From: Anaerolineae bacterium | Lineage (GTDB): Bacteria > Chloroflexota > Anaerolineae > 4572-78 > NAK82 | Direction of reading: 5' to 3' | DNA: 7,563 nucleotides | Assembly: GCA_030597485.1 (NCBI GenBank) | Contig: JAUVRU010000076.1 | Span: 1-7,563 of the forward strand | Shown: in pieces, positions 1-6,433 of the stretch | Numbering within the stretch: position 1 is the first letter of the stretch | Layout of the letters: each line of letters opens with the position of its first letter | Translations under genes and position numbers: made by a program | Notes under the pieces: model-generated | What the model was told of the DNA's origin: nothing | Seen by the model: the letters and a program-made list of their open reading frames with translations, nothing else | Databases searched by the model: none

Positions 1-3000
1 GCCAACGAGAGGCTGGGATGGATCACACCACCCCTTGCCGAACCCCCGCTTAGGGGTTGGTGGCGTTTCTACCGCGAAGGAATCGGGGCAGGAGTAGGGG
101 GGCTGGCTATCATCCCAGGTGTCCTCGAAGCGGGCGTAGGGATGCTTGGAGGGCAGGACATAGATGAGGCGCATGTCACTGCGCCAGAACATCCATCCTC
201 CCTCGAAGACCTGTTCTACCATGGGCAGGGTGTGCGAGGTAACCGGGCAGCCCAGCTGAGACACCCGGTCGGCCCACAGATCGGCGAAATGATCAGGGCT
301 GGCGGGACAGTCGGATGGGGACTCAGGCAGCTGAGGTGTGGGCGTGGGATCAGCGACCGGGGTAGGCGTGGTGGCCGGCGCGGCGGACGCCTGAGTAGGA
401 GATGCCGGTTCGCCGGTGAGGGTGCTGCGCCAGGAGAGTCCCTGGTCATCCGAGACGTACACCCCTCCCTGGTGGAGCGCTGCGTACAATAGCAGCCTGC
501 CGTCCGGCGGCGGCCTTCGGCCGGCCGCCAGGGCGCGCACCGCTTGTGGTGTTCCCTCATCGGCATCGAGCGGCAAGCCGACGCTGGCGCGGGTCCACGT
601 CTGGCCTTGATCCAGACTTCGGTAGATGCCCACGTCGGTGCCCAGGTAGAGCGCTCCCTCCGAGTCGAAGGTTAGCGCAGTGCTCCACACCCGTTCGTCG
701 GGCACATTGTCCCTCAGATCGACCCAGGTCTGCCCCAGGTCGGCTGATGCCAGCAGGTGGCCGTAGAGCGCCCCCAGGTAGAGCCGGTCGCCTGCGGGAG
801 AGACGACCAGCGACTGGCCGAAGTGGTCGCTCTGCTCGCTGGCCCCCAATGACCAGTTGAGGCCGCCGTCAGTGGACATCAACAGTCCCCCATACTGCAG
901 CCAGGCGTAAAGGGTGGCGTCTCGGGCGAACTGGGGCGAAAAGGCAATCGCGCTCATCTCAGATGCCCCCTCAACACTGGCGCCATCGAAGACCACTCGC
1001 CACGTATCTCCGCCGTCCGCCGAACGAATGATCTGCTTGCTGGAGTAATCGCCTCCGACCATCACGATGCCGTCGGCGTCAAAACTGGGGGAGAGGGTCA
1101 ACGACAGAACCTCAAAGCCAGCCGGTACGCCGGCCAGGTGGGCCCAACTTTGCCCACTGTCGTGGCTGCGCTCAATGGCCACTCCCAATGCGGCGAAGAG
1201 GGTGCCATCATTGGCGACAGCCAGGTGTATCGTGTCAGGCGGGCTACCCCGCACCGGAAAGTCGGCTGATGTCCAGGTGTGTCCCTCGTCCTCCGACCTG
1301 AATACGCCGGCCGTGTTTTGGGCTACGTACAGAGTGCCGTCGGGCGCGACGGCCAGGGCTTGCAGGTCTAGGCGGGTGATGTCCGTTTCAGTCACTGCTG
1401 CGCTGCCCCACGTCAGCTGGTCAGGTGATATCACCAGGCTTTCTCCGTCCGGTGCGATCAAATACAGATCGCCGTTGCCCAGGGCAGTGGCCGAGGCGAT
1501 GTCAAACGCCGCCGGCAGCCCGTCCAGCAGCGATTGCCACGAGCGACCCGCGTCCGGGGAACGCTGCAGTGAGGGCAGCGCGTCGTGGCCGTGGTCCACC
1601 AGTAGGTAGACAGTCTGGTTGCTGGTGAAGTGGGGCGAGAAGAAGATACTTGTCGGTGGGTAGTCAGATGGGATAAGCCCGGCAGCGGCCGGCTGCCAGG
1701 TGTTTCCGCCGTCAGTGCTGCGCCAGCTCCCGCCGTTCAGTATCAGGCCATCATTGGCGAAGTCGGGAGAGAAGACGACCAGGCTACCGGGCACCCCGGT
1801 GTCCGTCCAGCTGTCACCGCCATCACTGGAGCGCAGCAGGGTGGTGCGGCTGACGAAGACCACCCCGTCCTCAGCAAAGACGGGTGAAACGGCTATGTGG
1901 GCAACATCCATATGGAACTCATCGCTCGCGTAGCGGTCTGCCAACCACATCCAGCTGTCGCCGCCGTCCACGGAGCGGAACAGGCCGCGGCTGTAGGACG
2001 CTGCAAAGATGGTATGCTCACGGGCGAAGGTGGGTGAGAAGGCGATCTGGCAGATCTCCAGATCGGTCAGGCCACGCGTGGTGGGGGCCCAGGTGTCACC
2101 GCCGTCTTTGGAGTGGTACAGCCCGCCGCCGCGGCCGTTGCCGCGCAGACCAGCCAGCAACATCTGGTCTTGCCGGTAGTTGGGGGAGACGACCAGGGCA
2201 CAGGCTGGGCGGTCCGGCAATCCTCTGCCCAGTAGCTGCCACGTTTGGCCGCTGTCGTCTGAACGGTAAACTCGTTCGTCATATACCCGGAAGAGCGTGT
2301 CGTCAGGCGCCGGCAGAACCTGCGGCGCGGGGGTGTAATCCGACGGGGTGGGAGCAGTGGGAGCAGGTGTCTGGACTCCGCCGCTGGTGGCGACTACCAG
2401 CAGCTCACCGTTGTGGCCTGCCAGATAAATACGTTGCGCCTGGCGGTCTATGTCAAGCAAATCGAACGAGCCGGGCAGCGGGGCTTCGATCAATAGCGCC
2501 AGATCGCCGTCGAAGACCGGAATAGACCTCGGGCCTACGGCGTACAGGCGGTCGTAAGAAGGATCGTAGGCCAGCTGTCCCTGGGCACTGGCCAGCACAA
2601 GGGTCTGGGTGATGGTGCCGTCTTGCGCTTCGAAACGATGGATCCACGAACGGTCGATGCGGTAGCGCGGTGCGTAGGCGCGCTGGCGGGCTGGATCGAT
2701 GGCTACGTCACCGTAGCTGATGCCAGGCGCGGCATACATCTGCTGGGGCGGACCGGACACATCAAAAACGTACAGGTAGTTGCCGGCGTTGGAACCGGGC
2801 GTGCCGTTATCGATGCGGGCGTATAGCAATTGGTTTTGGGGGTCCAGCTGAGTGGCAAACACACAAGGTGCGGTGAACGGATCTTCTGGAGGGCACAGAG
2901 TTTGGGTACCGGTCATCGTGTCAGCCTTTAGGAGGAGGATATTGCACTGATCAACGCGGCACTGGCACGGCAGGGTGAGGTAGACCCGATCGGTGGTGGG

Positions 3001-4680
3001 ATCGGCGGTCACCTGACCGCGCACGCCCGGGTGAGCTGTCACCTCAAACGACTCGGTGTCTATGGTACGTACCGGATCGCCGCCGATGTACAGGCGACGG
3101 CGGCGGGGGTCGAGCGAGAGTGGGCCATAACCGCCATAGTAATCGTAATCACCGAAGACACTGAAGCCGGTTTCCATCTGAGCGATCTGGATGTGGTCGG
3201 CTGTGTCCAGTGTCTGGAGCATGCCTGCCTCATCCAGCACGTAGAGGCGTCCTTCCTCCGGATCAACCACGGCGTCCCTGACATTCAAGGCGGTGAAGAT
3301 CATTTCTGTGGAGCCGGTAAACGGGTTGATTACCAGCACCGGGCCACCGAAGTCGGTATACACAGCGTAGAGAAGCCCGGTCACGGCATCGCCTGCCATC
3401 TCCTTCGGCTTGCGATTCGTCACCACATCGGGCAACGGATGCAGGTCAGGCAACTCAAATCCGCGCAGCCGATACGACGGATAGTCGCTCTCGCAGATGT
3501 AAAGCGCCCTACCTGCCACTGCCAGTGGCGCGTCATAGAAGCTACCCTCCAAGACAACAGGGGCTGGATGGACCAGCGGGTTGCTGTCAACGTCCAGGGC
3601 GCGTAACGTTGCCTGGTCGCCATCGCTTTCGACAATGAAAACCCTGTCGCTATCCTCATCCACCACAACCTGTTGCAGCTTGTCGACGACAGGATAACTG
3701 CTCAGAGGAGCCAAAGTCTGGGCGTCAAAGACATCCAATGACCAACCTGACGCCTGCTCCTCGCCAGCGCCACCCCGACCCAGGTACAGACGATTGGCCC
3801 GGGGGTTGAGCACGAGTGGCTCATTGTACTTGCGCCGGGCCAGCTCCTGAGACTTCTGGGTGGTCAGTGACACCGGGTCGACCGCCCACAGCCGGGTATC
3901 GTTGGCCAGATAGAGGTAGTCCGGCCCCGGCGCCACTGCCTCCACGCCGGGCAGGGAGTCGACAATGTCCAGCGTTTCGGTATCAATGATGGTTAGCTCG
4001 GAGTCGGGATCGTCGGCGTAGCGGTCGCCCCACAGGGCATACAGACGAGGACGATAAGGGTCTACTTGGATGTCCAGCGGATCGGGCGCGCTGTATTCAC
4101 CCATATTGTTCAGTTTGATCAGGGCCGTTATCTCTCCCGATTCCAGGTCGACGACGCTGATGGTATTGCCTTCTTTCAGGCTGTCCTGGCCGTGGTTCAA
4201 CGTGTAGGCGCGCCGCCACGGGCTGTCTACAGCGATCCGATAGGGATGCGCACCGTTTCCGGCCGGCACCCCGAAGTAGAGTTCGTCCACGACGGTGGGA
4301 ATGTCGGGGGGCGTACCCTGCTGTGGCGGACCGGCGGCAGCAGTGGGGTCGGCGGAGGCAACGGTAGCGGTAGCGCCGGAAGTGCTCGCACCGGAAGTGC
4401 TCGCACCAGAAGTGCTCGCACCAGAAGTGCTCGCACCAGAAGTGCTCGCAGAGCTGGAGGCCTGTCCGGCGGGTAGGGTTGGCGTGGGGCTTGGGATAGG
4501 GCCGGCGCTGGTCGCCGGCGGCGCATCGGTTGCTCGTGGGATGGCCGTGCCCGACGATGAACAAGCCACAGATATGATCAGCGTGATCAGGACGGCGACA
4601 GGCATGGCGGAGCGCTGTCTGATCGTGGCCGGTCTTCCCCTGTCTTCTGGTTGGGTCTTGGCTTGGCTCTTATCGTTCAT
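1..4680 (-). CDS. Giant propeller lipoprotein (YVTN-like plus Asp-box repeats), C-terminally cut by window edge
   Basis: The minus strand is open for 1560 codons from the ATG at 4680 to position 1, with no stop. Residues 1-40 look like a lipoprotein signal: basic N-terminus, hydrophobic core at about 27-39, and SVAC with candidate lipid cysteine C40. A Ser/Thr/Pro/Ala stalk follows (about 45-120), including five ASTSG repeats. Residues about 120-765 carry recurring RLYxL/VVDPxxxRLY strands typical of YVTN-like beta-propellers. A Pro/Thr linker lies near 768-790. Residues about 807-1417 hold 13 Asp-box motifs (for example SKDGGDTW, SVDGGDSW, SADGGDTW, SLDQGQTW), as in BNR/sortilin/Ycf48-like propellers. 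A second PTP linker is near 1424-1457. A terminal module with LGCP, GGWMFWR, IYVL, FEDTW and RGFGKGW begins at about 1458. The protein is probably anchored on the outer face of the membrane and binds ligand. No sialidase catalytic residues could be assigned, so enzyme activity is not claimed. The start is supported by an AGGTGGT ribosome site 6 nt upstream. Frame and domain style are clear; function is inferred. Confidence 0.93.
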   Translation of the reverse strand, partial: MNDKSQAKTQPEDRGRPATIRQRSAMPVAVLITLIISVACSSSGTAIPRATDAPPATSAGPIPSPTPTLPAGQASSSASTSGASTSGASTSGASTSGASTSGATATVASADPTAAAGPPQQGTPPDIPTVVDELYFGVPAGNGAHPYRIAVDSPWRRAYTLNHGQDSLKEGNTISVVDLESGEITALIKLNNMGEYSAPDPLDIQVDPYRPRLYALWGDRYADDPDSELTIIDTETLDIVDSLPGVEAVAPGPDYLYLANDTRLWAVDPVSLTTQKSQELARRKYNEPLVLNPRANRLYLGRGGAGEEQASGWSLDVFDAQTLAPLSSYPVVDKLQQVVVDEDSDRVFIVESDGDQATLRALDVDSNPLVHPAPVVLEGSFYDAPLAVAGRALYICESDYPSYRLRGFELPDLHPLPDVVTNRKPKEMAGDAVTGLLYAVYTDFGGPVLVINPFTGSTEMIFTALNVRDAVVDPEEGRLYVLDEAGMLQTLDTADHIQIAQMETGFSVFGDYDYYGGYGPLSLDPRRRRLYIGGDPVRTIDTESFEVTAHPGVRGQVTADPTTDRVYLTLPCQCRVDQCNILLLKADTMTGTQTLCPPEDPFTAPCVFATQLDPQNQLLYARIDNGTPGSNAGNYLYVFDVSGPPQQMYAAPGISYGDVAIDPARQRAYAPRYRIDRSWIHRFEAQDGTITQTLVLASAQGQLAYDPSYDRLYAVGPRSIPVFDGDLALLIEAPLPGSFDLLDIDRQAQRIYLAGHNGELLVVATSGGVQTPAPTAPTPSDYTPAPQVLPAPDDTLFRVYDERVYRSDDSGQTWQLLGRGLPDRPACALVVSPNYRQDQMLLAGLRGNGRGGGLYHSKDGGDTWAPTTRGLTDLEICQIAFSPTFAREHTIFAASYSRGLFRSVDGGDSWMWLADRYASDEFHMDVAHIAVSPVFAEDGVVFVSRTTLLRSSDGGDSWTDTGVPGSLVVFSPDFANDGLILNGGSWRSTDGGNTWQPAAAGLIPSDYPPTSIFFSPHFTSNQTVYLLVDHGHDALPSLQRSPDAGRSWQSLLDGLPAAFDIASATALGNGDLYLIAPDGESLVISPDQLTWGSAAVTETDITRLDLQALAVAPDGTLYVAQNTAGVFRSEDEGHTWTSADFPVRGSPPDTIHLAVANDGTLFAALGVAIERSHDSGQSWAHLAGVPAGFEVLSLTLSPSFDADGIVMVGGDYSSKQIIRSADGGDTWRVVFDGASVEGASEMSAIAFSPQFARDATLYAWLQYGGLLMSTDGGLNWSLGASEQSDHFGQSLVVSPAGDRLYLGALYGHLLASADLGQTWVDLRDNVPDERVWSTALTFDSEGALYLGTDVGIYRSLDQGQTWTRASVGLPLDADEGTPQAVRALAAGRRPPPDGRLLLYAALHQGGVYVSDDQGLSWRSTLTGEPASPTQASAAPATTPTPVADPTPTPQLPESPSDCPASPDHFADLWADRVSQLGCPVTSHTLPMVEQVFEGGWMFWRSDMRLIYVLPSKHPYARFEDTWDDSQPPYSCPDSFAVETPPTPKRGFGKGWCDPSQPLVG
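4376..4450 (-). repeat. Five tandem 15-bp units encoding ASTSG
   Basis: Five head-to-tail 15-bp units lie inside the giant gene; on the plus strand each reads ccRgaagtgctcgca. The units at 4376-4390 and 4391-4405 have ccgga, and the three at 4406-4450 have ccaga. In the coding frame they encode residues 78-102 as (ASTSG)5, a flexible stalk between the lipid anchor and the first propeller. Because the unit is a multiple of three, gain or loss of copies keeps the frame. Confidence 0.95.
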
Positions 4681-4686
4681 AGGGGC

Positions 4687-4693
4687 ACCACCT
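4687..4693 (-). promoter_or_regulatory. Ribosome binding site of the giant lipoprotein gene
   Basis: On the minus strand, AGGTGGT ends 6 nt before the ATG at 4680 and fixes this start over the internal Met26. The site lies within the short inverted repeat CACCAGGTGGTG (4686-4697), which could form a small hairpin and partly mask it; that effect is inferred. Confidence 0.7.
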
Positions 4694-4871
4694 GGTGAGG
4701 AGTCTGGGTCTCTCAAGATGACACTGAACAGTCTGAGATCGGTGGGTCACTGACGAAGTGTGCCGGACTCATGAGTTTCCCGTGGATGGTCTCGGCGCCG
4801 CTGGTGACAGTCGCTGTTCTCCAAGATCATTTTGGTTGAAAGGAGAGATGAACGAGCGGCTTTCAAGTGTG

Positions 4872-4901
4872 ATTATACACCGAAAGGGCAGCCGACTGCA
4901 A
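4872..4901 (-). promoter_or_regulatory. Putative sigma70-type promoter for the giant lipoprotein gene
   Basis: The minus strand contains a perfect TATAAT -10 box at 4877-4872. The best -35 candidate is a weak TTGCAG at 4901-4896 (only TTG matches), 18 nt away. Transcription would start near 4865 and give a leader of roughly 185 nt before the ATG at 4680. It points in the right direction and lies in the non-coding spacer. Confidence 0.5.
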
Positions 4902-4927
4902 TCGGGTTCTGTGGCAGGGCTTGGGGG

Positions 4928-5019
4928 GTTGAGGCTCAACGGTCTGAGATGTCCCCAGAGCCGTGGCTCTCCCCCGGGAGGCGGCCAGCTCAGCCCGGGC
5001 CGACGACAGGAGTCGTCGG
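4928..5019. repeat. Cluster of four short inverted repeats
   Basis: Four hairpin-capable elements lie within 92 bp: GTTGA-GGC-TCAAC at 4928-4940; AGAGCC-GT-GGCTCT at 4957-4970; CTCCC-CC-GGGAG at 4969-4980, overlapping the previous one by two bases; and CCGACGAC-AGGA-GTCGTCGG at 5000-5019, a perfect 8-bp stem with a four-base loop. The cluster lies upstream of the minus-strand promoter, so it should not be in that transcript. No T-run follows on either side, so these are not ordinary terminators. They could be protein-binding sites or part of an unannotated RNA. Confidence 0.6.
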
Positions 5020-5114
5020 ACTCGCGACCCCCTGATGGTAGGTAATCAGCGCCCAAAAGTTATGTAATCCTCCAGACATGTCAAATGTGCTGGCAGGAAC
5101 CAGCCGATTCTAAT

Positions 5115-5141
5115 CGTTTTCAAACGTTGATGTGGTATGAT
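5115..5141 (+). promoter_or_regulatory. Possible plus-strand promoter with overlapping palindrome
   Basis: An extended -10 element, TGG followed by TATGAT, lies at 5133-5141 in a locally AT-richer stretch. No good -35 box is present at the usual distance. Instead, a palindrome CGTTT-TC-AAACG (5115-5126) covers the -35 position, as an operator would. The promoter would transcribe the apparently non-coding stretch 5148-5860. Evidence is motif-level only. Confidence 0.3.
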
Positions 5142-5287
5142 ATGGAAGCATAGAGGCACTCCACATCGCATTTCTGCAAACAAGCCGCGGTTTTCGGCTC
5201 CTCCTCGTCTTTGACTGCATCGATCCATCAGACCGCCAGGACTGCCGACAATTCTCACATGCTCTTGACCTTTGCCCGGCTGATAGG

Positions 5288-5306
5288 TGGGGCAGACTGT
5301 GCCCCA
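5288..5306. repeat. Perfect 7-bp hairpin TGGGGCA-GACTG-TGCCCCA
   Basis: A perfect 7-bp GC-rich stem with a five-base loop stands alone in the spacer. It is not followed by a T-run on either strand, so it does not look like a terminator. It may be an operator or an RNA structural element. Confidence 0.5.
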
Positions 5307-5639
5307 GGTGCTGTGGTCGGTAGCGTGGCTGTCATAGCAACTGAGTGCTGACAACAGAACCCGACTGGATGGGGCACGGGTTTGGATGGACAGACCGATT
5401 GCCTTCACCCGCTGGACTCTGGCGGATTTGACACCGTCGTCACAGGGGGATCTCTCGCACGCATTGTGGGATCCCGCGGAGGCCCGTCGACGGACAGGGC
5501 TTTTCACTTTGGTCCGCACGAAGATGTGCTCAGCGAATGCCCGCCGGATGTGCCTCGATTCCCCGGAGTCCAGCTTCGTATGAGGGTTGATCTGTCTGGG
5601 CCCATTTCATCCTATCGAGAAGTGAATCAGACTTCTACT

Positions 5640-5722
5640 AGTCTCCCGGAGGCCATGCATATGATTTTGGACATTCTGGCGGATCTTCGGTGCTTGCAGG
5701 TCATTTCAGCCTCCGGGAGACT
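5640..5722. repeat. Perfect 14-bp inverted repeat pair, 55-nt spacer
   Basis: The left arm AGTCTCCCGGAGGC (5640-5653) is exactly complementary in reverse to GCCTCCGGGAGACT (5709-5722). Pairing stops on both sides, and the 55-nt interior shows no strong further pairing. No flanking target-site duplication was seen. A perfect match of this length so close together is very unlikely by chance. It may be a long RNA stem, an intergenic repeat element or a small terminal-repeat remnant. Confidence 0.85.
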
Positions 5723-5766
5723 CTGGGTGAATGTCTGGTTTGCTTGAGGTTGGGTTGGTTTCTCCA

Positions 5767-5818
5767 CCAGCCGATGGGGGCTTCCTCCGTAGGAGCTGAA
5801 GCGCCGTGCGTTGGCTGG
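5767..5818. repeat. Nested stem-loop between the 14-bp repeat and the terminator
   Basis: The inner stem pairs GCTTC-CTCC (5780-5788) with GGAG-CT-GAAGC (5792-5802) around a GTA loop, giving nine pairs with a two-base CT bulge. An outer 6-bp stem pairs CCAGCC (5767-5772) with GGCTGG (5813-5818). The nesting suggests one folded unit rather than unrelated palindromes. Confidence 0.55.
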
Positions 5819-5830
5819 ACGCTGAGAGAT

Positions 5831-5860
5831 CCCCGGAGTTGACGCGACTCCGAGGGTTTT
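5831..5860 (+). terminator. Probable Rho-independent terminator
   Basis: CCC plus CGGAGT (5831-5839) pairs with ACTCCG plus GGG (5847-5856) around a seven-base loop with one bulged A at 5853, and TTTT follows directly (5857-5860). The polarity is plus strand; the minus-strand reading has no T-run. The T-run is short, so termination may be partial. It would end whatever is transcribed from upstream and insulate the promoter at 5892-5919. Confidence 0.55.
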
Positions 5861-5891
5861 CGACATCCCTGCCATCCGCTCCGTTGTGCAG

Positions 5892-5919
5892 TTGCCAGTC
5901 GGGCCGGGTGTGATATGAT
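5892..5919 (+). promoter_or_regulatory. Strong sigma70-type promoter for the 5954 gene
   Basis: TTGCCA (5892-5897) and TATGAT (5914-5919) each differ from consensus at one base and are 16 nt apart. TGA directly before the -10 box forms an extended -10 element. Transcription would begin near 5926, leaving a leader of about 28 nt that includes the ribosome site. It should drive the 5954 gene and possibly the downstream secreted-protein gene. Confidence 0.7.
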
Positions 5920-5953
5920 GTAGCAATCTATTGCCTAATCTGGGAGGGAGCTC

Positions 5954-6391
5954 ATGGACAACGCACAGACCACCGTTCCGCCGGCCGACCAGGGCGAGGG
6001 GCAGCAGTCCAGTGCCGAGGCCTGGCGTGAGGTTGGCCGGCAGTTCGGGGTGCTGGGTGAGAGCCTGGCAGCTGCTTTCCGCGCGGCCTGGGAGAGCGAA
6101 GAAACCCGTCGTCACGTGCAGGAAATGCAAGAGGGCGTGGAGACAATGGTTGACGAGGTCAGCCAGGCGATCAAACAGACAGCAGCCTCACCTGCGGGGC
6201 AGCAGGTGCGCCAGCAGGTAGAAGAAGTGACGGCGTCAGCACGAGAGGCCGGCGAGCGCGCTTTCCAGGAGGCGCAACCGCATCTGTTGGCAGCCCTGCG
6301 CGACATCGACGCCGAGCTGCAGAAGATGATCAGTCACATGTCGCCGCAAGAGCCGTCACCTGGCGCGCCGTCGGATGAAGAACAGGACTGA
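5954..6391 (+). CDS. Small helical, charged protein of unknown function (145 aa)
   Basis: The ATG at 5954 follows GGAGG (5943-5947) with a 6-nt gap and sits just downstream of a near-consensus promoter, so this is a well-supported gene. The product has no signal peptide or membrane segment. After a polar Gln/Pro-rich N-terminus (about 1-20), residues about 22-128 are almost free of proline and rich in Ala, Glu, Gln and Arg. They look like long amphipathic helices, possibly a coiled coil or helical bundle (AWREVGRQFGVLGESLAAAF, then EEVTASAREAGERAF). The tail from about 130 is acidic, Pro/Ser-rich and likely disordered. I recall similar short helical hypothetical proteins in Chloroflexota, but no function is established and no catalytic motif is visible. 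A role in envelope or membrane association, or as a scaffold, would be speculation. The next gene starts 42 nt downstream on the same strand, so cotranscription is plausible. Confidence 0.9.
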   Translation: MDNAQTTVPPADQGEGQQSSAEAWREVGRQFGVLGESLAAAFRAAWESEETRRHVQEMQEGVETMVDEVSQAIKQTAASPAGQQVRQQVEEVTASAREAGERAFQEAQPHLLAALRDIDAELQKMISHMSPQEPSPGAPSDEEQD

Positions 6392-6433
6392 GCCAAAGCT
6401 GGAATCGGGAAGATCCGGGGTCTCTGAATCACG

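Larger units (their letters stand above)
5618..5860 (+). ncRNA. Candidate structured non-coding RNA ending at a terminator-like hairpin
   Basis: This stretch has successive inverted repeats in one direction: a 6-bp hairpin AGAAGT/ACTTCT (5618-5636); a perfect 14-bp arm pair (5640-5653 with 5709-5722); a nested stem (5767-5818); and a GC-rich hairpin with TTTT (5831-5860). It lacks a convincing reading frame and sits between a possible promoter near 5136 and the promoter of the next gene. This matches the layout of a structured RNA but no known RNA family (tRNA, tmRNA, SRP, RNase P, 6S) is recognised. The 5' end is unknown. A repeat element without RNA function is an equally valid reading. Confidence 0.28.
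4681..5953. other. 1.27-kb intergenic region between divergent genes
   Basis: No convincing protein gene was found on either strand. Reading frames of 65-157 codons exist, but they overlap one another in several frames, lack credible ribosome sites, and translate to Arg/Ser/Pro/Cys-rich sequence without recognisable motifs. The region instead contains promoters facing both genes, many short perfect inverted repeats, a 14-bp inverted repeat pair and a terminator-like hairpin. These are listed separately. A decayed gene cannot be excluded, but I recognise no remnant. Confidence 0.75.

Noticed and set aside
1067..1609. Plus-strand 180-codon frame
   Set aside because: It lies wholly antisense to the Asp-box region, which has continuous homology-like motifs in the minus frame; it is a by-product of GC-rich coding sequence.
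4097..4564. Minus-strand 155-codon frame with repeated CEHFW units
   Set aside because: It is the frame-shifted reading of the 15-bp tandem repeat inside the giant lipoprotein gene.
4767..4776. 10-bp palindrome ACTCATGAGT in the leader of the giant gene
   Set aside because: It stands alone with no loop and no second copy, so a regulatory role cannot be supported.
4848..5045. Possible small protein starting at ATG 4848 after AGGAG
   Set aside because: The AGGAG is only two bases from the ATG, and the product is low-complexity Gly/Arg/Ser/Pro sequence spanning the palindrome cluster; it also overlaps the minus-strand promoter.
5484..5493. 10-bp palindrome CCGTCGACGG
   Set aside because: A single short palindrome with no spacing or repeat context; expected at some rate in GC-rich DNA.
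5046..5519. Minus-strand 157-codon frame in the spacer
   Set aside because: The translation is Arg/Cys/Ser-rich without domain pattern, with no ribosome site or promoter of its own.
5418..5684. Direct repeat TCTGGCGGAT at 5418-5427 and 5675-5684
   Set aside because: Only 10 bp with unrelated flanks; likely chance.
5382..5747. Plus-strand 121-codon frame in the spacer
   Set aside because: No ribosome site, no recognisable motif, and it crosses the 14-bp inverted repeat; overlapping frames of similar quality exist.
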